From: DAOTWA01 sp034435955
GTDB taxonomy: Bacteria; Chloroflexota; Anaerolineae; Anaerolineales; Anaerolineaceae
Assembly (NCBI GenBank): GCA_034435955.1
Contig: DAOTWA010000027.1
Location: 1-64,000 of the forward strand
Direction: 5' to 3'
Length of the DNA stretch: 64,000 nucleotides
How positions within the stretch are numbered: position 1 is the stretch's first letter; each line of letters starts with the position of its first letter. Of the stretch, positions 17,092 through 25,506 are shown piece after piece. The notes below the pieces were generated by a model that was not told the DNA's origin, did not search any database, and was given only the letters and a program-made list of their open reading frames with translations. The translations under genes and the position numbers were made by a program.

Positions 17092-17550
17092 TTAACCGTT
17101 ATTTTCGAAGATCCAGCGATCCGTATCGCGCCTCCAGGAGACCAGCTCGTCTGCTCTGAACCACAGGGCCACCTCGCTTTCACCATTTTCAGGGCTGTCT
17201 GACGCATGCGTCAGGTTGCGCCCCACTTCCAGGGCGAAGTCGTGACGCAATGTTCCAGGGGCGGCGTCTACGGGTCGCGTCGCGCCCATCATCTGACGGA
17301 CGGCGGCTACGGCGTTTGGTCCTTCCCATACCATGGCCATTACCGGAGCGGAGGTGATGTATTCGATCAAGCCCGGATAGAAGGGTTTCCCCTTGTGGAT
17401 GGCATAGTGTTTCTCGGCCAGCTCCTTGTCGATTTGCACGAATTTAGCAGCCACGAGGCGCAGCCCGCGGCGTTCCAAACGCTGGATGACCTCGCCGATG
17501 AGCCCGCGCTGGACTCCGTCTGGCTTCACCAACACCAATGTTTTTTCCAC
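17092..17550 (-). CDS. ndk: Nucleoside diphosphate kinase
   Basis: Transfers the gamma phosphate of ATP to NDPs through a phospho-histidine. Landmarks are the N-terminal EKTLVLVKPDG, FYPGLIEYITSAPVMAMVWEG, GATRPVDAAPGTLR and the catalytic segment GRNLTHASDS with its His. The length (about 152 residues) is normal. I chose the GTG five bases after GGAGG; the GTG two codons earlier overlaps the Shine-Dalgarno itself. A terminator of the upstream TPR gene sits just before this ribosome-binding site, so ndk needs its own promoter or read-through. After the HASDS motif the protein continues SPENGESEVALWF, typical of the family. Confidence 0.96.
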   Translation of the reverse strand: MEKTLVLVKPDGVQRGLIGEVIQRLERRGLRLVAAKFVQIDKELAEKHYAIHKGKPFYPGLIEYITSAPVMAMVWEGPNAVAAVRQMMGATRPVDAAPGTLRHDFALEVGRNLTHASDSPENGESEVALWFRADELVSWRRDTDRWIFENNG

Positions 17551-17570
17551 GCACACCTCCTTGTTTAATT

Positions 17571-17602
17571 AAAACTCAATCGGGGTATTTTCCCCGATTG
17601 AG
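17571..17602 (-). terminator. Terminator after the large TPR gene
   Basis: A perfect 11-bp stem CTCAATCGGGG/CCCCGATTGAG with a six-base loop, followed on the minus strand by TTTTAATT. It lies 20 bases beyond the TPR-gene stop and just before the ndk ribosome-binding site. Confidence 0.8.
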
Positions 17603-17622
17603 CATTTTACCAGAGAAAAGAA

Positions 17623-20600
17623 TTAACGCAGCAGCTCTTCAGCCCGGCTGTAGGCCTCAAGGGCATCCTGGAGCCGGTCGGCGTGCATGTACGCATCGCC
17701 CAGAGTCTGCCACAGTTCTTGCGAGTCTGGATGTTGATAGACGCTTTGCCGCAAGTCGAAAATGACGTTATCCAGGAACTGGTCGGCCTCGATCAGCCTG
17801 GAATACTCGCTGAGAGCTGCCGCCAAGTTGCCTTCTGCCAGGAATCTTTGTGCGAGGACGAGGGCCATGGTGAAATCCTGCGGCTCTGCCTGCCCGGCAG
17901 GGAACACCTCAGCGGGTTCGTGCCCGGGAATTCCAGGTTCTTCTGCGATCCATTGAGCGTCTGGCCCAGTTTGTTCGGAAGGGCTAGTTCCTCGCTGTGC
18001 CTCAGCTTCTGACCAGGTTTCTACCCCGGTTGTTGCAGCGGGAGGTTGAGGCGGCGGCTCCAATCCACGCAGCCAGTCTGGCAGCTCCTCCCCGCTGGGT
18101 GGTGGTGCTTCGGAGGTGATCTCGGGTTGAGCCTCCTCCTGGAACCACGCGGGAGGCTCGATGGGGTGAGCGGTTTCTCCTACGGCTGGCTGAGGTGCAG
18201 CATCGCCGGCAGCTTGCGCGCCCATCACCCGTAACCATTCGGGCAGGTCTTCCCCGCTTGGAGTTGGCTTTTCTTCTTCCGATCTCGGAAGTTCCTCGGC
18301 AGATTGTACGCTTTCCAGCCATTCGGGGATTTTTTCTGCCGGTTCGGATACCTGCGGGGCTTCAGGTTGGGTTTCGCGACCTTCGACCTGCGCCTGAATC
18401 TCACGCAGCCAATCCGGCATTTCCTCGCCGGGCAACCCTTCTTCCATTTCCGGCGAAGAAGTCTGCACATCTTCAGGAGAAGGCGCAGGCTCTTCAGCCT
18501 GAACTTCGGCGTTGGTTTCAGCCATGGGTGTTTCGCCCGGAACTTCAGCAGCTACCGCCGTGGTTTCTTCGCCTCCCAGCAGTTGGACCACCCATTCAGG
18601 CGGGGCTTCACCCCGTTCTTCCATTGGGGTGATCGATTCTTCCATCGGCGCTTCCTGTTCTGCTGTCGGGCTCTCTGGCGGAGGAAATATCTCCTCGTCA
18701 GAGATTGTTGCGGGCGCCGCGGATTGCCCGGAAGACGCCTGCTCTTCTTCAATTGCCTCCGGTTCTACAGACGGCCTTTCCAGCGGCAATTCTACGACTG
18801 CCTCGGTTGGGCTGTACGGCATCTCGCCGATGTCGGCAGTCGCTGCAGCGGGTTTCTCGCCTTTCAGGTCTTCCCCGGCAGTTGGAGTCTCCATAGGCGC
18901 TTCTGGCTCTTCCGCTCCAATTTGTGCGACTGGCTCTTTTTCCTGGCCGGGTAAAACTCCTTCCTGCTCGATCAGAGCTGCTGCCCCGGGACCGGCAGGA
19001 AGTTCCGCCTCTATTTCAGGAGGGGCTTCTGTTTCCACTTCCCATGGCGTGATGGGCGGAGATTCGACGGTACCGGCGCTAGCCTGTGTTTGCGGCTCAA
19101 CCGTTTCCTGTTCTTCTATGGCTGGCTGCGCTTCGCCTGGTGTCATGGGTTGAACAGGCGCTTCTTCTTCCGGCAATGCAGCTTTGATCTCCTCAATCCA
19201 TGAGGGAATTTCCATGACGGGTATTGTGGTTTCAATGGGCGTCGCTTCAGCGGGCGCCTCTGGTGCGGGGCTTATCTCTTCCATCCAACTGGGTAGCACC
19301 TCGGGAGCCGTCTCGCTCGGCGGCGGCCCGGCGCTCTCCTCCGGCTCCGTCGCAGTCAAGGCTTTGATCCAGGCGGGTATTTCGGTGGCCGATTGTGCGG
19401 CTTCCTTGCCACGGATTTCGGCTTCCTCACTCTGCTCGGGAGCAGCCGGTAGAATTGCCTCTGGCTTCTCTGCCACCGCAGGGATTTCATGGGATGGTGG
19501 GATTTCTGCGACTTCGCCTTCCGGAATGGCCTCTGGCGGCTGCATGGCCTCCAGGTCAGCTTCTTCTATCATTGCTTCAGGCAACCACTCAGATGGCGTT
19601 TCAACACCTTCCACCTCGGGAGCTAAAGGCTCTCCTGCACCGCTTTGAACTGCGGCCAATCCTTCTAACCAGGCCGCCGACTGACCCTGATCGCCCGCGG
19701 CCGGGAGCTCGCCAGCGGCCTCGCCCAGGGGCAGGTCGAGATTTTCGCCGACTTCACCGGTTTGAGCGGTCCATTCTTCCTGTCCGGAAGTCCCGATCTC
19801 ATCCGCCCATTCCGGCATTCCCGCGAGCGGCATCGGGTGTGCAGTCTTGATTTCCTGGGTATCTTCTGTAGCCTCGCTGGCTGCTGTTCCTTGCATTTGA
19901 TCTTCGCCCGGCGTCTCGTCCGTGGGTGTTACGCCAGCGATCGCCGATGATTCGCGCAGGGAGCTCAGCCATTCTGCCGTGATGTCTTCCTCGCCGGCAG
20001 GGGCAGCCTCTTCGCGCGGCGCCTCCTCCGTCCATTCGGCGGGAATGGCGGGAATCTCACCCGCCTCCGCTGGAGGAGCTTCAACCGGCGTTTCGCTCAA
20101 CCAATCGGGCATCTCTTCGGTCGAAGCCTGTGGCATTACCGGAGCTTTGATCTCCTGGGTATCCTCAAGCGCGGAAGGCGTTTCTTCCAGCCAGCCAGAG
20201 GCACCGATTTCATCGGTAGGCGGCTTCCTTTCGGCCATTTCCCCGGCAGCCTCTGGCGTTCCCGAAATCCCTTTCAACCATTCTGGCAGGGCCTGTTCCT
20301 CATAATGGGCGGTTGATTGGCTCTCTTCCTGACCCGTTTCTTGGGCGGGAAGAATTTGCTCTTCTGGCGTACTGGCGGGTGCCATGGCACGTAGCCAGTC
20401 AGGAATATCTGCAGGCGCCAGCCCTCCCACGCCGGCTTCTGGGCTCTCTTCCAATGGCGGAGGCGCTTCATCTGCCGGTGTCGCGGACACCGCCCAGCCC
20501 GCTGCCTGCATCCACTCGGGGATCTCGAACGCTTCACTGGCGGGGTATGGCGGCTTTTCGCCCTCGGTTGGCTTTCCGCCTGGAGGCTGCTGTAATTGGT

Positions 20601-21540
20601 CCTCCAAGAAAGGAGGAGGGCCAGCGGGTTTTTCGCCTGTGGATACAGCGCTCTTCTCGATGGATGCCAGCCAATCTGGGACCTGCTGTGAGGATGCTCC
20701 TCCTTCGCCGATATCGATCCCCAGCGTAGACGCCCAGCGAGGTTGGCCGGGAACCTGCGCGCTCTCTGCATCGTACACCAGGCGTTCGATGGTGATCGCG
20801 TTATCGGGGACGTTTTCTGGATTTGGCGAGGTTGGGGAGGTCAAGGCAGCATAAGGATCCAGGGAACACACCCGCTGCAAGTATACCTCTGCGTCCTCAG
20901 CACGGCTGGTGCCCGGCAGCACCTGTGTCAAAATGCGATTGGCATCGTAGCAGTATGGGAACTTGTTAAGGATCTCGCTGCATGTCTCGACGGCTTCGAT
21001 ACGCTGCCCGTTTTGGAAGTATAGTTTTGCCAGGAGGATCTTCAAATCAGGGCGGTTAGGATCTTCGGCGAGGGCGGCTTTAGCTTCTGCAATCGCCTGC
21101 CGGTAAAGGTTACCGCGCGCATACATGCGCACCAGAGCGCCCCGGGTGATGCGCACCCGTGGAGGTTCAACCCCGTCTCGCCTCCCGTACAGGCGCCGCA
21201 GCTCATCCTGAACGGCATGGTTGGAGGGTTGCACCTCCATGGCCCGTTCCATATGCCAGATGGCTGCGTCCAGGTTGCCTTCATCCTCGCGGATGATGCT
21301 CATCCCAATATGGGCGATGAAATCATCAGGAAATGTGGAAAGGACGCGTTGGAAGATATCCGCAGCTTCTGTGTACCGCTGACTCTCCAGGAATGCTTTT
21401 CCCAGCAAGCGGTAGGTAGCGACGTGTTTGGGATAAATCTGCAGGATGTGGAGGCAGTGAGCGATTGCTTCTTCGAATTGCCCGCGATCGATCAAGTTTT
21501 CGATCTCGCGGTTGTATAAGCGAAGAGGTACACTGGTCAT
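17623..21540 (-). CDS. Giant TPR protein with Pro/Glu-rich linker carrying about 15 PxW motifs
   Basis: A 1305-residue cytoplasmic protein in three parts. Residues 1 to about 250 are tetratricopeptide repeats (for example FEEAIAHCLHILQIYPKH and YTEAADIFQRVLSTFPDD). Residues from about 265 to 1215 are a low-complexity, acidic, Pro/Ala/Glu-rich linker with no predicted fold. Through it recur short islands of the form hydrophobic-P-x-W-hydrophobic: VPDWL, IPEWM, IPDWL, LPEWL, MPDWL, MPEWA, IPAWI, LPSWM, IPSWI, PPEWV and others, 15 by eye. The last 90 residues are TPR again (LAAALSEYSRLIEADQ, LQDALEAYSRAEELL). There is no signal peptide or membrane segment. It may be a scaffold in which TPRs and tryptophan motifs bind partners or each other. 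I cannot name a family. It lies downstream of the principal sigma gene with its own likely promoter and terminator. Confidence 0.88.
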   Translation of the reverse strand: MTSVPLRLYNREIENLIDRGQFEEAIAHCLHILQIYPKHVATYRLLGKAFLESQRYTEAADIFQRVLSTFPDDFIAHIGMSIIREDEGNLDAAIWHMERAMEVQPSNHAVQDELRRLYGRRDGVEPPRVRITRGALVRMYARGNLYRQAIAEAKAALAEDPNRPDLKILLAKLYFQNGQRIEAVETCSEILNKFPYCYDANRILTQVLPGTSRAEDAEVYLQRVCSLDPYAALTSPTSPNPENVPDNAITIERLVYDAESAQVPGQPRWASTLGIDIGEGGASSQQVPDWLASIEKSAVSTGEKPAGPPPFLEDQLQQPPGGKPTEGEKPPYPASEAFEIPEWMQAAGWAVSATPADEAPPPLEESPEAGVGGLAPADIPDWLRAMAPASTPEEQILPAQETGQEESQSTAHYEEQALPEWLKGISGTPEAAGEMAERKPPTDEIGASGWLEETPSALEDTQEIKAPVMPQASTEEMPDWLSETPVEAPPAEAGEIPAIPAEWTEEAPREEAAPAGEEDITAEWLSSLRESSAIAGVTPTDETPGEDQMQGTAASEATEDTQEIKTAHPMPLAGMPEWADEIGTSGQEEWTAQTGEVGENLDLPLGEAAGELPAAGDQGQSAAWLEGLAAVQSGAGEPLAPEVEGVETPSEWLPEAMIEEADLEAMQPPEAIPEGEVAEIPPSHEIPAVAEKPEAILPAAPEQSEEAEIRGKEAAQSATEIPAWIKALTATEPEESAGPPPSETAPEVLPSWMEEISPAPEAPAEATPIETTIPVMEIPSWIEEIKAALPEEEAPVQPMTPGEAQPAIEEQETVEPQTQASAGTVESPPITPWEVETEAPPEIEAELPAGPGAAALIEQEGVLPGQEKEPVAQIGAEEPEAPMETPTAGEDLKGEKPAAATADIGEMPYSPTEAVVELPLERPSVEPEAIEEEQASSGQSAAPATISDEEIFPPPESPTAEQEAPMEESITPMEERGEAPPEWVVQLLGGEETTAVAAEVPGETPMAETNAEVQAEEPAPSPEDVQTSSPEMEEGLPGEEMPDWLREIQAQVEGRETQPEAPQVSEPAEKIPEWLESVQSAEELPRSEEEKPTPSGEDLPEWLRVMGAQAAGDAAPQPAVGETAHPIEPPAWFQEEAQPEITSEAPPPSGEELPDWLRGLEPPPQPPAATTGVETWSEAEAQRGTSPSEQTGPDAQWIAEEPGIPGHEPAEVFPAGQAEPQDFTMALVLAQRFLAEGNLAAALSEYSRLIEADQFLDNVIFDLRQSVYQHPDSQELWQTLGDAYMHADRLQDALEAYSRAEELLR

Positions 21541-21653
21541 GATAAAAGGTCTCCCTTGACCTGCTGCGCCTTATGAAATGGGCAAAGCCTTGGAAGCCGA
21601 TACTGAGCTTGCCGGGATGGGATTCGGCTTCGCAATTAGCGCAGTCCCCGGTT

Positions 21654-21682
21654 AGTATGCCTTAAACCGGTTGATATAGCAA
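21654..21682 (-). promoter_or_regulatory. Possible promoter of the large TPR gene
   Basis: On the minus strand TTGCTA is followed after 17 bases by CATACT, about 115 bases before the TPR start and just after the terminator of the sigma-factor gene. Both hexamers match the consensus at four positions. Confidence 0.4.
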
Positions 21683-21745
21683 GTGCATCCTCCAGAAACT
21701 AACAGTATCGAAAGGGGTGCAGGGGTTATGCCAGATTCTACAGTG

Positions 21746-21787
21746 AAAAAGAAACGTGCGGCGCGTTGAAACAAAGCGCCGCACGTT
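21746..21787 (-). terminator. Terminator of the sigma-factor gene
   Basis: A perfect 12-bp stem AACGTGCGGCGC/GCGCCGCACGTT with an 11-base loop, followed on the minus strand by TTTCTTTTT. It lies 25 bases past the sigma-factor stop codon and separates it from the TPR gene. Confidence 0.9.
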
Positions 21788-21811
21788 GCCGAGGAGAATA
21801 CTCCCAGATGA

Positions 21812-23029
21812 TCACTCACCCAGGTAATCACGCAGTTTGCGTCGGATCGAAGGATGTCGCAACCGGCTGAGCGCCTGTGCCTCGATTTGGCGCACGCGTT
21901 CTCGGGTGACGCCCATCTTTCGACCGACTTCCTCTAGGGTATAGGCCTGGCCGTCCAGCAGTCCGTAGCGAAGCTGGAGGATACGCACTTCACGAGGCGG
22001 GAGGGTGTTCAGCACCTCCTCCAGATGTTCGCGCAGCAAGTTATAGGTGGCTGTGTCGTCTGGAGGGGGAGCTTCCTCGTCTTCGATGAAGTCTCCCAGG
22101 ACGGAGTCCTCCTCATCGTCCGTAGGCGTCTCCAGGGAAAGCGGTCGCCGCGCGACCTGGATCATGTTTTCCACTTTCTTGGGCGGCACGTCCAGGGCGT
22201 CAGCCAGCTCTTCGACTGAAGGATCGCGACCCAGCCGCTGGGTAAGCTGATGCTGGACCCGCAGGAGCTTGTTAATCTGGTCGCCCATATGTACGGGTAC
22301 CCGGATCGTTCGCCCCTGGTCTGCGATGGCGCGGGTTACCGCCTGGCGGATCCACCAGGTCGCATAGGTGCTGAACTTGTGTCCGCGCCGGTAATCGAAC
22401 TTCTTTGTGGCACGGATCAGGCCGATGTTGCCCTCTTGAATCAGGTCAAGGAAAGGAACGCCGCGGCCCATATACTTCTTGGCCACACTGATCACCAGGC
22501 GCGAGTTGGCGGTGATCAGGTGCTCGCGGGCAGCCCAACCGTCTTCGATCAAGCGGCGCAGTTCCTGTCTCCGACGAGGGCTGACATTGCCGCGGGCCAG
22601 CTCTTCGCGAGCCATGCGGCCGCGTTCGATACGCTGGGCTAGCTCCACTTCTTCCTCGGCGGTAAGCAGGGGCACCCGGCTGACCTCTTTCAAATACAGG
22701 CCGATGGTGTCATCGGTGTCGATATTCGCCAGGTCATCCAGGGTTAACTCGCGAACAGGCTCCTCAGTTTCTTCTTCTTCGGAGACCAGCTCCTCTTCCG
22801 TAGGCTCTTCGATCGCCGTCGAATCCTCCAAGTAAGGGATACCGGCGCTGATCAAAGCGGCGAAGGCCTCTTCTAGCTGCTCAACATCCTGTTCGGCTTC
22901 TGGGAAGAAGTGTAGAATGTCATCAATGGTGACATAGCCTTTTTGTCGCCCAAGCTCAATGAGATGGGCGATGGCTGGGTATTCCTCCTCCTCTTCCTCT
23001 TCAACGTTAATCAAAACATCATCCATCAT
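21812..23029 (-). CDS. rpoD: Principal RNA polymerase sigma factor (RpoD/SigA)
   Basis: A 405-residue group 1 sigma-70 factor. The N-terminus has region 1.1-like helices after an acidic stretch (NVEEEEEEEYP). Region 1.2/2.1 includes DTIGLYLKEVSRVPLLTAEEE. Region 2 has LVISVAKKYMGRGVPFLDLIQEGN and the -10-binding FDYRRGHKFSTYATWWIRQA. Region 3 begins RTIRVPVHM. Region 4 has LPPREVRILQLRYGL and the -35 helix-turn-helix TLEEVGRKMGVTRERVRQIE. The complete region 1.1-4.2 layout and moderate length mark it as the housekeeping factor. A weak GAGGAT precedes the first of two tandem ATG codons. The consensus-like promoters in this window fit such a factor. Confidence 0.96.
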   Translation of the reverse strand: MMDDVLINVEEEEEEEYPAIAHLIELGRQKGYVTIDDILHFFPEAEQDVEQLEEAFAALISAGIPYLEDSTAIEEPTEEELVSEEEETEEPVRELTLDDLANIDTDDTIGLYLKEVSRVPLLTAEEEVELAQRIERGRMAREELARGNVSPRRRQELRRLIEDGWAAREHLITANSRLVISVAKKYMGRGVPFLDLIQEGNIGLIRATKKFDYRRGHKFSTYATWWIRQAVTRAIADQGRTIRVPVHMGDQINKLLRVQHQLTQRLGRDPSVEELADALDVPPKKVENMIQVARRPLSLETPTDDEEDSVLGDFIEDEEAPPPDDTATYNLLREHLEEVLNTLPPREVRILQLRYGLLDGQAYTLEEVGRKMGVTRERVRQIEAQALSRLRHPSIRRKLRDYLGE

Positions 23030-23192
23030 AAGATACTAAATCCTCATCCGGTTTCATTTCAACGCTGTGCTCGCAGCACACCGTATGTATCAAACAATCT
23101 GCAAACTTCGCATAGTTTTTGATGCTACTTTGTCGTACATTCTTATCCAGAATACTCTTTTTTAAGGAAAAAATCAATACCTCCTGGATCAT
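23019..23192 (-). CDS. Possible 57-residue small ORF in the rpoD leader
   Basis: An open frame beginning MIQEVLIFSLKKS runs through the gap before the sigma-factor gene and overlaps its start by 11 bases. It is AT-rich and Lys/Ser/Ile-rich, unlike neighbouring genes. No good Shine-Dalgarno precedes its ATG; an AGGAGG lies just inside it, two bases before an alternative TTG. A likely promoter for rpoD lies within the same stretch, so this may simply be promoter plus 5' leader. No homologue is recognised. Confidence 0.2.
   Translation of the reverse strand: MIQEVLIFSLKKSILDKNVRQSSIKNYAKFADCLIHTVCCEHSVEMKPDEDLVSYDG
23149..23177 (-). promoter_or_regulatory. Possible promoter of the sigma-factor gene
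   Basis: On the minus strand TTGATT is followed after 17 bases by TATTCT, in an AT-rich gap about 120 bases before the rpoD start. Each hexamer matches the consensus at four of six positions, and the spacing is ideal. Confidence 0.45.
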
Positions 23193-23277
23193 TGAGCATT
23201 AAATTTCTATGAGAAATTCTTTCATAATTTTAATTGCCTCCTATCCGAGTTTACGGTGATTATTTTCCTGGAGAAAA

Positions 23278-23958
23278 TCATCCTCCTGATTGCGGGGTCG
23301 GTGTATCGCTCGCGACCGGCGTTGTGGCTGGTGTCGTACCAACGGGCTTATCCGGCGAATTGGTTGCCGTCGTCCCCGTCGCAGAGCTTGTCGTCGGCGA
23401 GGGCGTACCTCCTGTCGGGGATGGCGTGGGCGTAGGGGGTGTTAGCAGGTCGATGATTGCGCTCAAACCGGTGCCATCCACGACGACCGGCGATTTGCCA
23501 TCCACCGAAACATAATATCCCGCGCCGGTCGGGGTTTTGTCGCCTATCTGAAGCACGTAACCTGCGCCGTCGTCCAGGGTTATGTGGATGGTGTAATGGG
23601 GCTTCTCCAGGCCGATAACATTCAGCGCTGGCACCGTCTCCAGGGAATTGAGCACATTCAACCCACGAATTTCTACCATCGCGTTGCTTACCGTGTCAGC
23701 ATTCAGATGACTGTACTCTTCCGGGCTGGGTGTATAGTTGCCCTGACTGTCTTGCGTCAGGATGATGCTGCGGCCGGTGTCATCGTTGATCGATACACGC
23801 AAGATTTTGTGGGTGCCAAAATCGATCAGCGTGGTGTAAGCCGGCGTGGCCGTCGGCTGTGCCTCAGCCTTTTTCTGTTGCATTCTTTGAAAGAAGAATG
23901 CCCCGGCCGCTACAATAATAAAGACGCCGAGAAGAACCCAGGTATTACGCCTGATCAT
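23278..23958 (-). CDS. DUF4340 membrane-anchored protein of the Gld-type ABC operon
   Basis: A 226-residue protein with one N-terminal membrane anchor (residues 7-24) and an extracytoplasmic DUF4340 domain. The domain has repeated beta-hairpin units such as ILRVSINDDTGRSIILTQ and YVLQIGDKTPTGAGYYVSVDG. The last 50 residues are a Thr/Pro/Ser-rich tail, common in secreted proteins of this genome. DUF4340 proteins are regularly encoded next to GldG-like proteins. It follows the GldG-like gene by three bases and ends the four-gene operon. Its molecular role is unknown; it probably works with the ABC-2 exporter at the outer face of the membrane. Confidence 0.88.
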   Translation of the reverse strand: MIRRNTWVLLGVFIIVAAGAFFFQRMQQKKAEAQPTATPAYTTLIDFGTHKILRVSINDDTGRSIILTQDSQGNYTPSPEEYSHLNADTVSNAMVEIRGLNVLNSLETVPALNVIGLEKPHYTIHITLDDGAGYVLQIGDKTPTGAGYYVSVDGKSPVVVDGTGLSAIIDLLTPPTPTPSPTGGTPSPTTSSATGTTATNSPDKPVGTTPATTPVASDTPTPQSGG

Positions 23959-23961
23959 AGA

Positions 23962-25506
23962 TCATCCTTTGCGGCGGCGTTGCAACCAGGTGGTAACGCC
24001 CGAGACTACCACCAATCCGGGGAGTACGAAGACAGAAACCAGCAGCACAAGGCCTATACTGGTGCGCGTTGGCGGCAGCATGATACGCTGGGTCGTATTC
24101 TTTGGTGTCAGGTTGATCAAATTGTCCTGTGAAGCCGCCCAGTCGATCGAGTTGATCAGAAAGTCGCCGTTGCCATATTGGTCGAAATAGGTGTCGGTGG
24201 CGAAGTCAGAATCGCCGATGACGACCAGCCGGGCCTTTGTCTTAGTATCCGTGGCGGATACCGCTACCGTCACCGGGCCCAGCAGGTCCTGCCCCTGATT
24301 GGGCGATACCTGGTTGGCGGCCAGGTCCTGGAAATTCGTCTCTCCCCACGAACGGTTCGAGGTTTTTACCAGATCGGTCGTAGAAATATCTTGGGAAACG
24401 GAATGGGTGGTCAAACTGCGAGCCGTAGGGAATACGGTTACCAGTCCTTGCAGCTTCTGGGTGATGGTTGAGTTACCGTACTGGGCAGCTACCGCCGCAG
24501 TCGGAGGCTGGACAGCCAGATCGATGATGATGTCTTTGTCCAGGGATATCCCCCAGGTTTTGTCCAGATAATCGGCCAACGGATCTGCTGCATCACCGAA
24601 ATCGGTAACCGGCAGGGGTTCCTCCATAACGACCAATGCCCCACCCTTCGATTGGTAATCCTGCAGAATTTGAACTTCCTTTTCCGATAACGGTTTTCTG
24701 GGACCGGCGATGATGATGGCCAGAGCATCTTTCGGTATGGTCGGATCAACCAGCAGATTGAGGCTCTTAACCGTGTAACTCTTCGCTTCGAGCGTGGACT
24801 TGACGCGCGAATAGGCTGTGTTCCCCGACCCACTCGGGTCGTCCTCCCCATGACCTGTGAGGAAGTAGACCACCCGCGTACCCGGGTTGGTCAATCGGAT
24901 AAGCGCGGTGTCGAGTTCCTGCTCATCGGCAAAGGTCACCTGTTCCATGCGCCCGTTCATCTGGAGTACGATGGTTCCATCGGTTGTCACCTTCGCCTGC
25001 TGAGCAGCGATCGGATTTGCCTCAGGATCGATGAACGTATAATCGAATTTACCGTTGGAGTTGTATTTGAAGTTATCCAACAGCGTCTTGGCGCTATCTG
25101 GAGAGGTGCGGCTGGTGAAGAATGCCTGGGCAGTTACTTTATCCGGCAGTTTCTTGAGCAGGCTGATTGTCTCGGGCGCCAGAGTGTGAGATTGGTCCTG
25201 AGTTAGATCCCATCGGACCGGATTCTTATAAGCTACGTAATTAATGACAATCAGGATACCGAGGAAGGCGATCAGCATGACCAACGCGTTGCTGCCATAG
25301 CGGGCCTGCCGCCCGGTGATCGCCTCACGGGTGCGCTGCGGATCGAACAGCACGAACAGGGCCAGGCCAAGGACGATTACCGCCAGACCGATTTGAACAT
25401 ACAGGCTGAATTCATGCTGGACGATGTACAGCCCGCCGGTGACCAGAGCGGCTGCCAGTGCCAGGTATAGCCCAATTGGAGCGAACCGTCGCAACGAGGT
25501 GTTCAT
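23962..25506 (-). CDS. GldG-like ABC-2 auxiliary membrane protein
   Basis: A 514-residue protein with two or three N-terminal helices (residues 10-110), a large extracytoplasmic domain and a C-terminal helix before RRRKG. The extracytoplasmic domain contains TAQAFFTSRTSPDSAKTLLDNFKY and VVYFLTGHGEDD, typical of the GldG/ABC_transp_aux (DUF4350-like) family. Near the end VIGDSDFATD is also typical. I chose the ATG five bases after GGAGG; it overlaps the permease stop as ATGA, so translation is coupled. In Bacteroidetes GldG assists gliding; in non-gliding phyla the complex is thought to move an unknown substrate. Confidence 0.9.
   Translation of the reverse strand: MNTSLRRFAPIGLYLALAAALVTGGLYIVQHEFSLYVQIGLAVIVLGLALFVLFDPQRTREAITGRQARYGSNALVMLIAFLGILIVINYVAYKNPVRWDLTQDQSHTLAPETISLLKKLPDKVTAQAFFTSRTSPDSAKTLLDNFKYNSNGKFDYTFIDPEANPIAAQQAKVTTDGTIVLQMNGRMEQVTFADEQELDTALIRLTNPGTRVVYFLTGHGEDDPSGSGNTAYSRVKSTLEAKSYTVKSLNLLVDPTIPKDALAIIIAGPRKPLSEKEVQILQDYQSKGGALVVMEEPLPVTDFGDAADPLADYLDKTWGISLDKDIIIDLAVQPPTAAVAAQYGNSTITQKLQGLVTVFPTARSLTTHSVSQDISTTDLVKTSNRSWGETNFQDLAANQVSPNQGQDLLGPVTVAVSATDTKTKARLVVIGDSDFATDTYFDQYGNGDFLINSIDWAASQDNLINLTPKNTTQRIMLPPTRTSIGLVLLVSVFVLPGLVVVSGVTTWLQRRRKG

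Noticed and set aside
17623..21540. Many long open frames on the opposite strand inside the large TPR gene, rich in Ser/Gly
   Set aside because: They arise from the repetitive, codon-biased Pro/Glu linker of the real gene; they lack ribosome-binding sites and recognisable domains.
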